Below are positions 1 to 10,130 of a stretch of DNA of 64,000 bases, piece after piece. A model generated the notes under the pieces. That model ran no database searches, was not told where the DNA came from, and was given only the letters and a program-made list of their open reading frames with translations. Source of the DNA: Hysterangium stoloniferum (Eukaryota > Basidiomycota > Agaricomycetes > Hysterangiales > Hysterangiaceae); the NCBI GenBank assembly GCA_015178975.1, contig WHVD01000017.1, forward strand, positions 496,001 through 560,000, in the 5' to 3' direction. How positions within the stretch are numbered: position 1 is the stretch's first letter; each line of letters starts with the position of its first letter. The position numbers and the translations under genes are program-made.

Positions 1-2045
1 TTCAATCAATAAGTCACTGTACCCGGCGATATTTACGCGCCTGGGCGGGGTAAAGCCTGTCAAACCGCGTAAATGGTGGCGCCGCCCCCGGGCCACGCCC
101 AGCCGCGGCCAGTTGTGCCGGCCGCACGGTATTCCGGGATTTGGATTCTGTTGGAATTGGTGATGAAACCACCTTTTTCCTAGGGGCAGTTCACCCATTT
201 ATTCACTTTTTCATAGGATGATGCTAATTGTGGACCATGTTTTCTGAGGTTAATGCATGCCTGGGCCGTTCGCACTTCCACACCGCTCGCAATTTCCATT
301 CACGCCCCCCCCCCTCGCAGTCGGTCATGATTATTTTGCATCAGCCTAAATATCTTATTCCCCCCCCCTCCTTTCCCCCTTTCCCCCCCAATTTTAAGGA
401 AGTTCTTTTTCATTGGTAGGTACACGGAGATGGCACGTAGGGCACGACTTGTTGTAGACAGACTTGCAATATTGCTAAATAATAATAATAATAAAATGGA
501 TGCTGCGAGCCGGGAGAAAGTCTCCTCTGTTGGAAACCACTAACGTTGGCTTGAATCAAGTAAATGGACTACGTCACATCCATATATGCAACCCGCTTAC
601 TCATATCCGTATGGTACGAGTCGTTGCAGCTCGCTTACCGAATTCCCAAAATTCAACAACGGACAAAGGTGAGAAAAAAGTACAATTACGTCATCAGTGT
701 ATAATTCCACAATGTAGACAAGATTGCAACTATCAGCTAAATATAATTTCGCTCGTAATTTCCATCGTACAGTGCGTTTGCGATTTTTTCCTGCTCCAAC
801 AGATTTGGATTCACTCGGACCGTGCTGTGATCACTCAACATCCCCATTCACTGAAAGGACAACTCCAAAATACAAAAAAAATAGGTGCGTTGGTGGGATT
901 TTTGTTGGAACTTCTCACCCCATACATAATCATCATGCACGTCGACCGGGTGATCCGAAAATGTAGTTCAAACCGAAGATTGGGTGGGTCTCACCGCACT
1001 GAATCTTTGGGTGGCTGTACGAAACCGAATATAAGCGTGTTCCTTCAGCAGCAGGCAAATCTGCGCTGTGGCTATTTGTCACAGAAAACATAGATGCACC
1101 GCAATCTGCTGAGATGGTATATTTGAGGATGGGGATTTCATATCTGTCGGATACGTTGTTGGACTTAGCTCAAGGCCAAAGTTGCTGAGGGTAGCAGCGG
1201 CATAGCGCCGGATTGGTATCTATTGCATTCATATTATTCGTGGCGATGTGACCGAGTCGAATATGCAGATAAACCAGAGTGCCCTTAATTGTAACGCTCG
1301 AGAACTCTTGAGTTGACACAGTATGAGATGATAACGGACTAGAATATTATCAGCTGCCATGCGTCCTTTGGATGGTTGAAAATCTGATGAAGTGGAGGAA
1401 AGTAGTAGGGTAGCTTGAGAGTGTCCTGAAGCCTGTATGAATCACTGGAAGAATGGGCTTCGGTTAACTGGAGACAATAAGTTGGATTTCTGGTCATGGC
1501 AGATAGTGATAGAATTAAAATAGCACAGCGTTCCAACCCTGAGATTGAAAGCAGTTGAGAAAGGATAAAAGCTGTGAATCTCATGCAAGGACGGCCCCCG
1601 GCTACACCTAAGCTGTTGGACTCAACCCTACATGTGAAATATTTATATCCACTTGCTGTGAGCACAACTCCGGTACACCAATGCCTACATCCAAAAAACC
1701 GAGTGCGTGCAGCTACGAGATGAAAGAGGCACCCGCTGAGGTTTCTGTGGAAGCTGTCGAGGAACTACCTCCATTAGTTTCCCCAGTTGTACTGAGCTCA
1801 GAGTCACATTGTTGAAACGGGAATGAGAGAAATATTCCGCCAAAAACTTCGGGAAAGGCGCTCGGTACCTTGTGTCATTCGTACTCACCCCACACATCCT
1901 TTCAAAGATTGTACACCCCATTCAATTTATTGGCTCTTATGAAAATGAATGGTGAGTATAAGAGTTGGGCCCGAAAATGTTCAAATTCCCAAAAACGGTT
2001 CTGAAATTTAAAGAATTCTTCTGAACGAGAGACCTAATGTTAATG
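1..2045. other. Left-edge intergenic DNA, no gene recognised
   Basis: CpG is at normal density here. There is a GC-rich block near 40-150 and C-runs near 305-385. Open frames exist, for example about 197 codons on the plus strand from 500, but their composition is not protein-like, they lack domains, and no splice pattern rescues a recognisable product. I see no RNA gene. Confidence 0.5.
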
Positions 2046-2050
2046 GTCCC

Positions 2051-2256
2051 TGTTAAGTTTTCGTGGTGCTGTTCCTAGACCGTATAACTTTCCGTTTGTC
2101 TGAGTGAGGTGGCAGTACTCGTTGTAAACGGATAAGGACTAAATAAGTACAAATAGACCTTATGTAACCCATAGTACGCGGTGAATCCCCAATGCTGCGA
2201 CCCGAGCCCTAATGCTCGCAATCCGTCGCTAACCCGAAATCCCAGAAAAGTCAACA
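2051..2256. mobile_element. Solo LTR, 206 bp, with 5-bp target duplication
   Basis: The element begins TGTTAAG and ends TCAACA, and is flanked on both sides by GTCCC (2046-2050 and 2257-2261). A related segment at about 51.90-52.03 kb has the same flanking sequence without the insert, so it acts as an empty site. Size, TG...CA ends and a 5-bp duplication fit a solo LTR left by recombination. The family is unknown. It looks fairly young because it retains CpG. Confidence 0.8.
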
Positions 2257-2396
2257 GTCCCTCATAGTACACACTTGTTATTCTTGCATTGAGAGAACTT
2301 AGCAAAATTTACATATCTTAATTTGGCAAATGCCCAGCGAAATCCAGCTACGATATATAAAATTCCACAGGGATTTAGATCCTTCCGGCATATCAC

Positions 2397-4206
2397 GTGA
2401 TCTCACACTCATTTCTGCCCACCACTATCATGTCTAATCGATCCCAACTCCCTCCTCATACCCAGCCTTCTTCATCCTCGCAGTTTCCTAACCAATCCCC
2501 AACTAAGAACCTACTTCGTACCGCCACTAGACCCACATCTACCGAAAACGAGAAGAGGCAACATCCTGATTCGATAATTCTACAATCCGTTTCGTCTTCC
2601 CCACCATCCAGACCCGCATTGAAAACTTTCATGTCCGTTTGGCTGTCACCCTCCTCTCTCAAATTGCAAATGGCCAATCCGCCTCTACTGCCCGCCCTAA
2701 CCGATCGTGTGTATAGTCCCAAGTGTATTGAGGCGGACGATGAACTCTTCAACTTATTGGGCCAATGTTTGCAAAAAGTCTCGTTTTCAGAGATTCGGAG
2801 CCTTTGTAAGTTTTTAGTTTATTTCTCTTGCCCCATTTGTCCTCATTGCCCTTGCACTGATATTAGAGATCCTTCAACCTGTGAGTCACTCACATCCCCG
2901 TCGCCTCACCCAGTTATATATCAACTAATCTTTTTATCTTTGCCTCCACCCTTCCAAGCCTTAATTACTCATCACCATACCAACACTAATTGAACCTCTA
3001 TCCCTCAATGATTTAGACAACCGAAATATCTCTCACATCCTTTGTGAGCTTTCAAGCTTTATATCAACCATTCCTTCCAGCCCTTTTATGTCCTCCTCAA
3101 AATCACCAGCCATATTACCCCCTATATCGTTCCATTCTTCAGAGCTCCCGTATGCCAAAATCCCCTCTCATTTCAGAGGTACTCTATATATTACTTTCTA
3201 ACCTTATCATCTCCTTTTATTTCACCACTAGCTCCCAAAAAATCCCGAATTTCTCCTACATACCACTCTCAGCCATATCCATCACAAGCCCTATCCGCCC
3301 TGGGTGCACATTCCTGCTAATTTCTTATCTCACAACAGCGTGAACAACTCCGATACAGCATCAGACGTATCAAACCCGCTCCAGCCCCCTTTCCCCCTCA
3401 CTTCAAAATTCTCCAGAGTACAATCCAACGCATTTCCACAATATCTTACCATCCGAGTCCTATCACCTTTGAACAATCTCTCCACCCATCCCAGAGTCTG
3501 TTTCCTTCATTTCCATCCAGCCGAGTCGTCTTTTTCTTAAACATCCAAAACACGTTCCACTATATACCCTCTTGTCAATCAACTTCACTCACTCCTGCCA
3601 AATCCCACATTCTCCCGTACACAACACATTACTAATCACTCGTCTTTCCTTGTCAGATCACTCAGTCCACCCCAACAGCATTGTGCCTGCCTTACTCTGT
3701 TCCTACCCCTCCCACACATCCTGCACCCTCGTTTTCTGGAAAACATGTCATCATCCACCCTTACAAGTTGCTTCTTTCCCATCAACAGTTTGTTTCCTGA
3801 GCCTACTTCCAGTTAATGTATCTTGACATCAACGTTCTATTGCATTTTCATCAATCTGCTATTCTTCCACACCAGCGAAGCGACCCAGTCAAAAAGTAAG
3901 ATATATCCCTCCTCACATAATTTCTTGTCCCATCCCCATATACTTCCAACCCCGATATGTACCCAATTTCCCCCCTTCTCCCTTCAAATAATTCCCGAAT
4001 ACCCCAGTTTGCCGCTCCCAGCAAAATTCGTACGTCAGCATGTATTTTTATTCCTTTCAAATATAGGTGCACTAATCCACATTCCCTCATCTTCCCAGAT
4101 AAACCTTTCTGCCTCTCCGTTCCAGGCCAACTCTTATTTAGCTTTCAATCAATCAGCACCCAAATTCACTCTTGACTCTCCGAGGCCCTCTATTGAACCG
4201 TGTTGA
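2397..4206 (+). pseudogene. Decayed multi-exon gene of unknown function
   Basis: Coding-like stretches can be read on the plus strand. The first starts at an ATG near 2397 or 2430 (MSNRSQLPPHTQPSSSSQ...), is Ser/Pro-rich, and runs to about 2806, where a GTAAG donor-like site follows. A second stretch lies at about 3005-3178 (LNDLDNRNISHILCEL...). A third, at about 3338-3635, has no ATG and contains QREQLRYSIRRI. Plausible short introns with GT...AG ends separate them, for example about 3180-3232. Downstream the frame breaks repeatedly. The strand is C/T-rich. No family is recognised; this could be a dead host gene or part of an old element. Confidence 0.3.
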
Positions 4207-4340
4207 TCGCATAAGTCCATTTCGATGTCCTTTGTAAGTCCCAAGATATTATACCGTCCCATTTTATGTCTAATCGAGATCGTCTACAACCAACCCAACC
4301 CATGTGCTTCCCATGTCAGAGCTTGCAACAGTCCCAAAAG

Positions 4341-4517
4341 ATGTCATTAACACTGTTCAGCTAGGTTTAAGACGAATTACAACGGTATTCAAGATATGAT
4401 TAGGCTACACAGGGTGACTCTACAATCATAGGGTCACCCTGTGTACCCCAATCGTATCTTGAATACCGTTGTAATTTTTCTCGGTCTTTAAACCTAGCTG
4501 AACAGTGTTAATGACAT
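4341..4517. repeat. Near-perfect 177-bp palindrome (MITE or foldback element)
   Basis: The two halves are reverse complements along almost the whole length. ATGTCATTAACACTGTTCAG at the left matches its complement at the right end, and CACAGGGTGA pairs with TCACCCTGTG around a short loop near 4437-4446. TTAA lies inside each end. No internal gene fits. A short non-autonomous DNA transposon with fused TIRs is the simplest reading; the family is not identified. Confidence 0.75.
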
Positions 4518-4767
4518 TAAATAAAGAAAAAACTTGTTCGAATTGAAGACTCATCACTACACACCCATGTCCAGGCGCGCATTCTAGATTACGGGGACTT
4601 CCTTCCGTGAGCCGCCCGGATAAAATAATTTACTGATGCTTTGTCTTCTTCACGACATCCCGTGTCCTCGGTGCTTCTTCCTCTTCATTTTCCCCCCTCA
4701 AGCCGCAGTCATAGAATATCAGTCATAGACATGTGTGCCACCCGGTACGCTTTGTTATGCCTAATTT

Positions 4768-6250
4768 AGACCCATTTGCTATCAAGTGGTCATGGCCTCT
4801 GGCTTCCTCACACTTCTCTTGTATCGCTAGGCATCAGTTATACATTATCCCGGTCTCAAAAGTGCCTTGAGGTGCTCGTGTGACCTTTGCAATATTCGCA
4901 ATGGTCCTTTTCCTCAAGTCAGAGCGGGGCGCTCCAGCATCCGGTCAAGGTTTCGAATGCAGAAAAATACTGAATGGAATGCGCCCAACGCCGTCGCTGT
5001 GCGTTTTAAAGGCCCATTCCCTCACTCCAGAGTTTGTGCCTCATGATAGCGAATCCGCAGATTGAACATAGATTTTGAAGATTAGGTGAATCTGACAGAT
5101 AACCGTTGGCATGGATTGGTGGATTGCGGGTGTTGTTTGCTGCTCTTCAATTACTTGCTTCATGCGATCCCCACTAACTGACACGGTGCTTCCTTTGAAA
5201 CCTCCGAGTGGGAAGATATTTGAAGTGATTCTTGCTGAGAAATCGGATGTGATTCTAGCCACTAATAGGGCCCACCAATATATGCAATATGTGTATAGCA
5301 TCGACGAGAAGCTGACAAGGACACAATGGCGGTTGGGAGTGACTATAAGCGCTCTAACCATGTACCTGTACATAGATTAGAAATATTTCCAAAAGGGGAG
5401 TTAACTAAAGAGTAATAGTACTATCCTTCCTCTGGTTCGGATAACGTGTCTGTGCTCTCGAAGAGAAATTATGATGTAGCGTGGGGAATGGATGGAACAA
5501 CAGGCTTTTATATCTTATTTAGAGCCGTTTGCTATCGAGTGGTCATGGCAACTAGATTCCTCTGACTTATCCTGCATCGCTAACCATCAGTTATACATAA
5601 TATCAGTATCAAAAGTGCCTTGGGGTGTTCGTTTGATCTTCCTTGTAATATTCGCGATTGTCGTTTTTTTCAAGTCGGATCCCGGCGCTCCATCATCGGA
5701 TCAAGGTTTCGAATGGAGAGACATACTTTGTGGAATCCCCTCAACGCCGTCCCTGAACGCTTTCAAGGCCCCTGTTTGCACTCTAGAATTTTGTGTCTCA
5801 TGATGGCCAATCAGGAGATTGAACATAAATTTGAAATATTAGATTAATATGACCGAGATAATCGTCGGCATGGCTTGGTGAGTGATTGTTACGGGTATTT
5901 TCTTGCTGTTCTTCAATGACTTCCTTCATGCTATCCCAACTAACTAACACATTGCTTTCTGTGACACCCTCGAATGGTATTCTATTTGAGGTTATTATCG
6001 TTGATATATGGGTGTGATTCTAGCCACTACGTGCATATAGCATTAACGAGAAGTTGCCAAGTACACAGAGATGGATAAGGGTGACTATATACGCTCTTGA
6101 AATGGCTCAAACTATGTCGCGGTTACATAAATTAGAAGTATTTCTCCAAGGCGAGAGTAATATTACTATCCCTCCTCCTTGGTTCGGATAATGTGTCAGT
6201 GTTATCCAAGAGAAATTATGAAATATAGGACGGAATGGATGGAGCAAGAG
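4768..6250. repeat. Tandem duplication of a ~750-bp segment
   Basis: Unit 1 (about 4768-5515) and unit 2 (about 5521-6250) align along their length. Both contain a TTGCTATC-A/G-AGTGGTCATGG start, a TCAAGGTTTCGAATG block, a CTCATGATRGC block and an end with GGTTCGGATAA. Divergence is moderate, roughly 20-25% by eye, with indels. The minus strand of unit 1 is open for about 110 codons (5041-5373) and unit 2 is more broken. No protein family is recognised. It may be an old exon duplication or a tandem non-coding repeat. Confidence 0.65.
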
Positions 6251-6683
6251 AATCGGCAGGCCAGCCATGGTGCTCCAACACTGATCTGGAGTTTGAATTA
6301 GATGTTACGGTGAAAGGTGTGGCGATGACACAAAGGAAGAAGTAAGCCGTGAGGGTGAATGCTTCAAGCCGAAAACCGATGTATTGATCGTCGAGTGAGC
6401 CACGCATTGCGTCACAATCAATGTGGGAGAAGACGAGGGAGAATGTCAATTATATCAGGTTGCGCACTATGCTACACGCGGATTCGATGTCGGAAGATGC
6501 AGCGATCAGCTTCAGAGTGACCGCAATTAGTCGGTCTCCTGACCAGAGGAGGCTCGAATTTGGACTTGGGTGTGTCAGAATCAGCCTGGTATGATATTTT
6601 CAAGGGCAGATATTAGATGATGCTGGAAGGTAAACCACTCTCAACATGCCGTAGGAGGGGCTCAATGAGTGAAGGGACCACAT

Positions 6684-7277
6684 TCAGTTGTTTGATATGA
6701 TGCGTGCGAAGCGTGCTGTCGTCGAAGAAGGTTTCCAGAGCCCAGATATCATACCACAATGAATGCGTGAATACGTTGTGTCCTCATCCATAATAAGAGT
6801 CAAGGACGCTATATGGTGGTTTGTGTCATCCACTATAACCTTCAATATATCTCCAGAAATATTTAGAAACCAGGCATCTTGGTGCATGGAACACACGAGA
6901 AGCGGTGTAGGAGTTGCATACAAGGCAACTCGGGTACTTGTGTCTGTTGTGGTTTTGGTGGGCAGGATGAAATGATGCGGTGTCGCGACGCCCGGTTGTA
7001 ACCAGAATTCAATGCAACCTCTGATCGCAGTGAGCTCCTCTACAGACAGTTGACGTACATGGCAAGTTGGTTCCACGATATACCCAAGCTCGGCGAGGAG
7101 GACGGTACGTTTACAAAAGGATGATAAATATCCGGTGATTTGTAGAATGAGCGCCGACGCAACTGTTGAAATAAAATATAGAAGCTCCGAATGAACTATA
7201 AGAGCAGTATATAAATTCCGTTTGTGCGTATATATTGTAGTAAGATCAGGCAAACGAATGAGTAGATACATGAACAC
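6684..7277 (-). pseudogene. Coding remnant, conserved-looking protein of unknown function
   Basis: A 197-codon open frame has ordered, protein-like composition in its second half, for example LSVEELTAIRGCIEFWL, VALYATPTPLLVCSMH and DILKVIVDDTNHHIASLTLI. The first 60 residues look less coding and may be intronic. Downstream on the same strand the frame closes, and further fragments appear towards 6.2 kb. I do not recognise the family. It lies divergently just upstream of the HEAT paralogue at 7.34 kb. It could be a partial host gene with unplaced introns. Confidence 0.35.
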
Positions 7278-7339
7278 TAGGCTACTTATATATGCCTGCT
7301 AAACAATAGAATACTAAATGGGGTAACAAAAGGGATGGA

Positions 7340-9150
7340 ACAAAGGGAATAAAGAAACAAAGAAAAGTAAACGAGGTTATCCAGAGACTAGCACAGTGTA
7401 ATACGAACGGCTTTCAAAATATAACTGATCCCGGAGAACGAGTACTGTTGGAATGCGGTAAGAGTATGCCAAGTGAAAAAGGAGTTTGATATAATATGCA
7501 GCGGTTTTCAGCGAATTTCCCAACTGGTATTTGTGGTGCCATTCCCCACATTATTGCACTTTTGAAGGACTCTAACAACACTGTTCGATCAAACGGAGTA
7601 TCGGCCTTGGGGAAGCTTTCAGAACGAGGTGCGGTGTCTCATAATGGGATGGTGATCTTCCTGACAGTTGATCACAGCCGAATTTCGAGTTGCGATTTCG
7701 GGTGCCATTCCCGACATTGTTGCACTTTTGAAGGGCTCTGACAACTCCGTTCGTTCAAACGGAGTATCGATCCTGGCCAAGCTTTCAGACCATGGTTCAG
7801 TGCCTCATAATGGGGTGGGACCCCAGTTGACATTTGAACACAGCCGAATCCCGACCTGCCATTGCTGATGCCATTCCCGACATGGTTACACTTTTGAAGG
7901 AGTCTGACGACTCCACTCTTTCAAAGGGACTGTCGGCCCTGGAGAAACTTTCAGAGCAGGGTGCAGCGTCTCTCATAATGGGATGAAAGTCTTGCTGACA
8001 TTTGAGAACAGCTGAATTCCGGTCTGCCATTGCTGACGTCATTCCCAACATTGTCGCCTTTTGAAGGGAACCGTCGACTGGGTTCGTTTAAGCGGAGTAT
8101 GCGCTCTGCCAAAGCTTTCAAAGCAGGGTGCAGTTCCTCATAATGGGATGAGAATCTTGCTGACATTTGACCACAGCCGAATTCCGGTCTGCTATTGCTG
8201 ATTTCATTCCCGACATTGTTGCACTTATGAAGGATTCTGACTACTCCGTTCGTTTAAACGCAGTATAGACATTGACCAAGCTTTCAGAGCAGGGTGCAGT
8301 GCCTCATAATGGGATGAGAATCTTGCTGACATTTGATCACAGCCGAATTTCGACCTGCCATTGCTGTTGTCATTCTCGACATTGTTGCACTTTGAAGGAC
8401 CCTGGCTACTCCATTGGTTCCCACGTAGTGTCGGCCTTGGCGAAGCTTTCAGCCCGAAGTGCGGTGCCCCATAGTGAGATGGGAACCCAGCTGACATTTA
8501 ATCACAGCCGAAATTCGACCTGCAATTTTGGATGCCATACCCGACATTGTCATATTGTTGAAAGAGAATACATGTGACATTTGTCCCCAGCCAAATTTCG
8601 ACCTGCCATTGTGGATGCCATGCCTGACATTGACATTCTTTTGAAAGACTCACAGGAATCTGTTCGATTAAATGGTGTCTCATCACTGGCCAAGCTTTCG
8701 GAGCAGGGTGCGTTGCCTCATAATGGGATGAGAATTCAGCTGACATTTGTTGACAGCCGACTTTCGAGCTGCCATTTCGAGTGCGATTTCCGACATTGCT
8801 GAACGTTTGAAGAATTCTAGGTACTCTATTGGATCACGCGCGGCATGTACCATAGCGAAGCTTTCAGAGCAAGGTACAGCCCCACATAATGGGATGAGAA
8901 CCCAAGTGACATTTGACCAGTCGAAGTTCGGACTTCCCTTTTAACCACGGCCGGATTTCGAGCTGCCATTGTGGATGCCATTCCTGACATCGCTGCCCTG
9001 TTGCAATACGGGAGACAAATCCCCTGGATCAAATGGACTATCGGCCCTGGCCAAACTTTCAGAACAAGGTGTGGTGCGCCACAGTGATGGGAATCACGCT
9101 GACATTTCACCACAGCTACATTTCGAGCGGCCATTATCATGGGAGGGCAA
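7340..9150 (+). pseudogene. Truncated HEAT-repeat paralogue (about 10 repeats)
   Basis: This is a convergent relative of the minus-strand DUF6535-HEAT gene. The exon before the array (about 7366-7462, ...NEVIQRLAQCNTNG...) and the first HEAT exon (about 7514-7628, SANFPTGICGAIPHIIALLK) match those of the other gene. After that come about nine units of 165-168 bp: a ~117-nt exon (39 residues, core AIPDIVALLKxSDNSVRSNG) followed by a ~49-nt intron with GTGC donor, CTGAC branch and CACAG acceptor. No DUF6535 part is seen upstream and no 3' end after about 9150. Single-base losses (for example near 8053 and 8391) break the frame. It is most likely a dead, truncated duplicate. Confidence 0.75.
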
Positions 9151-9152
9151 AA

Positions 9153-9375
9153 TTTCAATGCTTGAAGATGTCTCAAAATCCTGAGGATCCACTCCGAGTC
9201 CCCAGCCCCAACCATGACTGCGACATAGACTGAGATCGGATGTCGTGTCTGTGGCCCTCGTTCCTATCTCGACAATGGCCAGTGATTTGTCGTAGGTCCT
9301 TTCTCCTCAGCACTGGAAATGTGCAAGTGTCATTCTGAATCCATTGCATTTACATTTTCAACTATGCACCAACTC
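9153..9375. repeat. Direct repeat copy 1 (~220 bp)
   Basis: The sequence aligns with 9905-10130 in the same orientation. Both contain CCGAGTCCCCAGCCCCAAC, a TGAGATCGGATG block and a CAACTCGT end. Copy 1 directly abuts the broken end of the HEAT paralogue, so it probably marks where that array was joined to other sequence. No open frame is supported. Confidence 0.65.
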
Positions 9376-9904
9376 GTTTATCTACCATTTGTTTTAAAGA
9401 AGATGACCGGGTTGAGAATTTGACACGCATACTGGCTGATCATAGTATCACTTCGCTATCTGGAACAATGGGCATTGATATCTAGAGAGACTAGCGGGTA
9501 GTATCCTATGTCGTGAGTGAGAAAGTGATAATACAAGCGAACAACTGTGAAACGTTCTTACAACTCGCATGTGTGGCCCCAGTCGTAAGGAAGCCAGCAA
9601 AGGAAAAATCGTAAGTCGTGGCCACGATACAGCTCGAACCTTTGCAGAAAGCTTTTCTCCGACTCACATCCATCATCCTCCCCATTCGCTCATCATCGCA
9701 ACCCAAAACTGAAATGGCCTAACGGCGTCAACTTAACAACCTGAGTTCCTTGGTTTTACACCATGTAGCAGAGGAACATTATCCACACTTTTATTTCCTC
9801 CCTTTACAAAAAGTGTGGGTACCTTGAATATTAGTGTCGCGCAGCTTCGCACTTGTTCGGGAAGTTGGCGCATACAGTCCCTTGTTTTGCTGTATGACAA
9901 ACTT
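9376..9904. other. Gene-free stretch with dispersed low-copy repeats
   Basis: The segment at about 9515-9560 (AATACAAGCGAACAACTGT and following) recurs at about 52283-52330. The segment at about 9850-9890 (GAAGTTGGCGCATA) recurs at about 52918 and, with CpG lost, near 24415. No coding sequence is recognised. Confidence 0.5.
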
Positions 9905-10130
9905 TCAAAGCTTAATGATGTCTCAAAGTCCTGTGGATGCACACCGAGTCCCCAGCCCCAACTATGACTGTGATATGGCCTGAGATCGGATGTGGTGTCC
10001 ATGACCCTCCCTGCTAACTTGACTATGGCCAGAGGTTCGTGGCAGGTTTTTTCTCCTTAGCACTGAAAATGTCGCCCAGTTTCATTGCGGCTCCGTTAGT
10101 TTTACATTCTCAAATAGACACCAACTCGTC
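9905..10130. repeat. Direct repeat copy 2 (~225 bp)
   Basis: This is the partner of 9153-9375, about 750 bp away, at roughly 80% identity by eye. No target duplication or terminal structure was found, so it is reported only as a direct repeat. Confidence 0.6.

Noticed and set aside
500-1093. 197-codon plus-strand frame near the left edge
   Set aside because: Composition looks random (many Cys, His, Gln in no order), with no domain, no homology I recognise and no splice signals.
7640-8700. AT-AG introns between HEAT exons (GGGATGAGAA as donor)
   Set aside because: A conserved GTGCRG donor lies ~16 nt further upstream in almost every unit and gives ordinary 49-nt GT...AG introns with correct phase.
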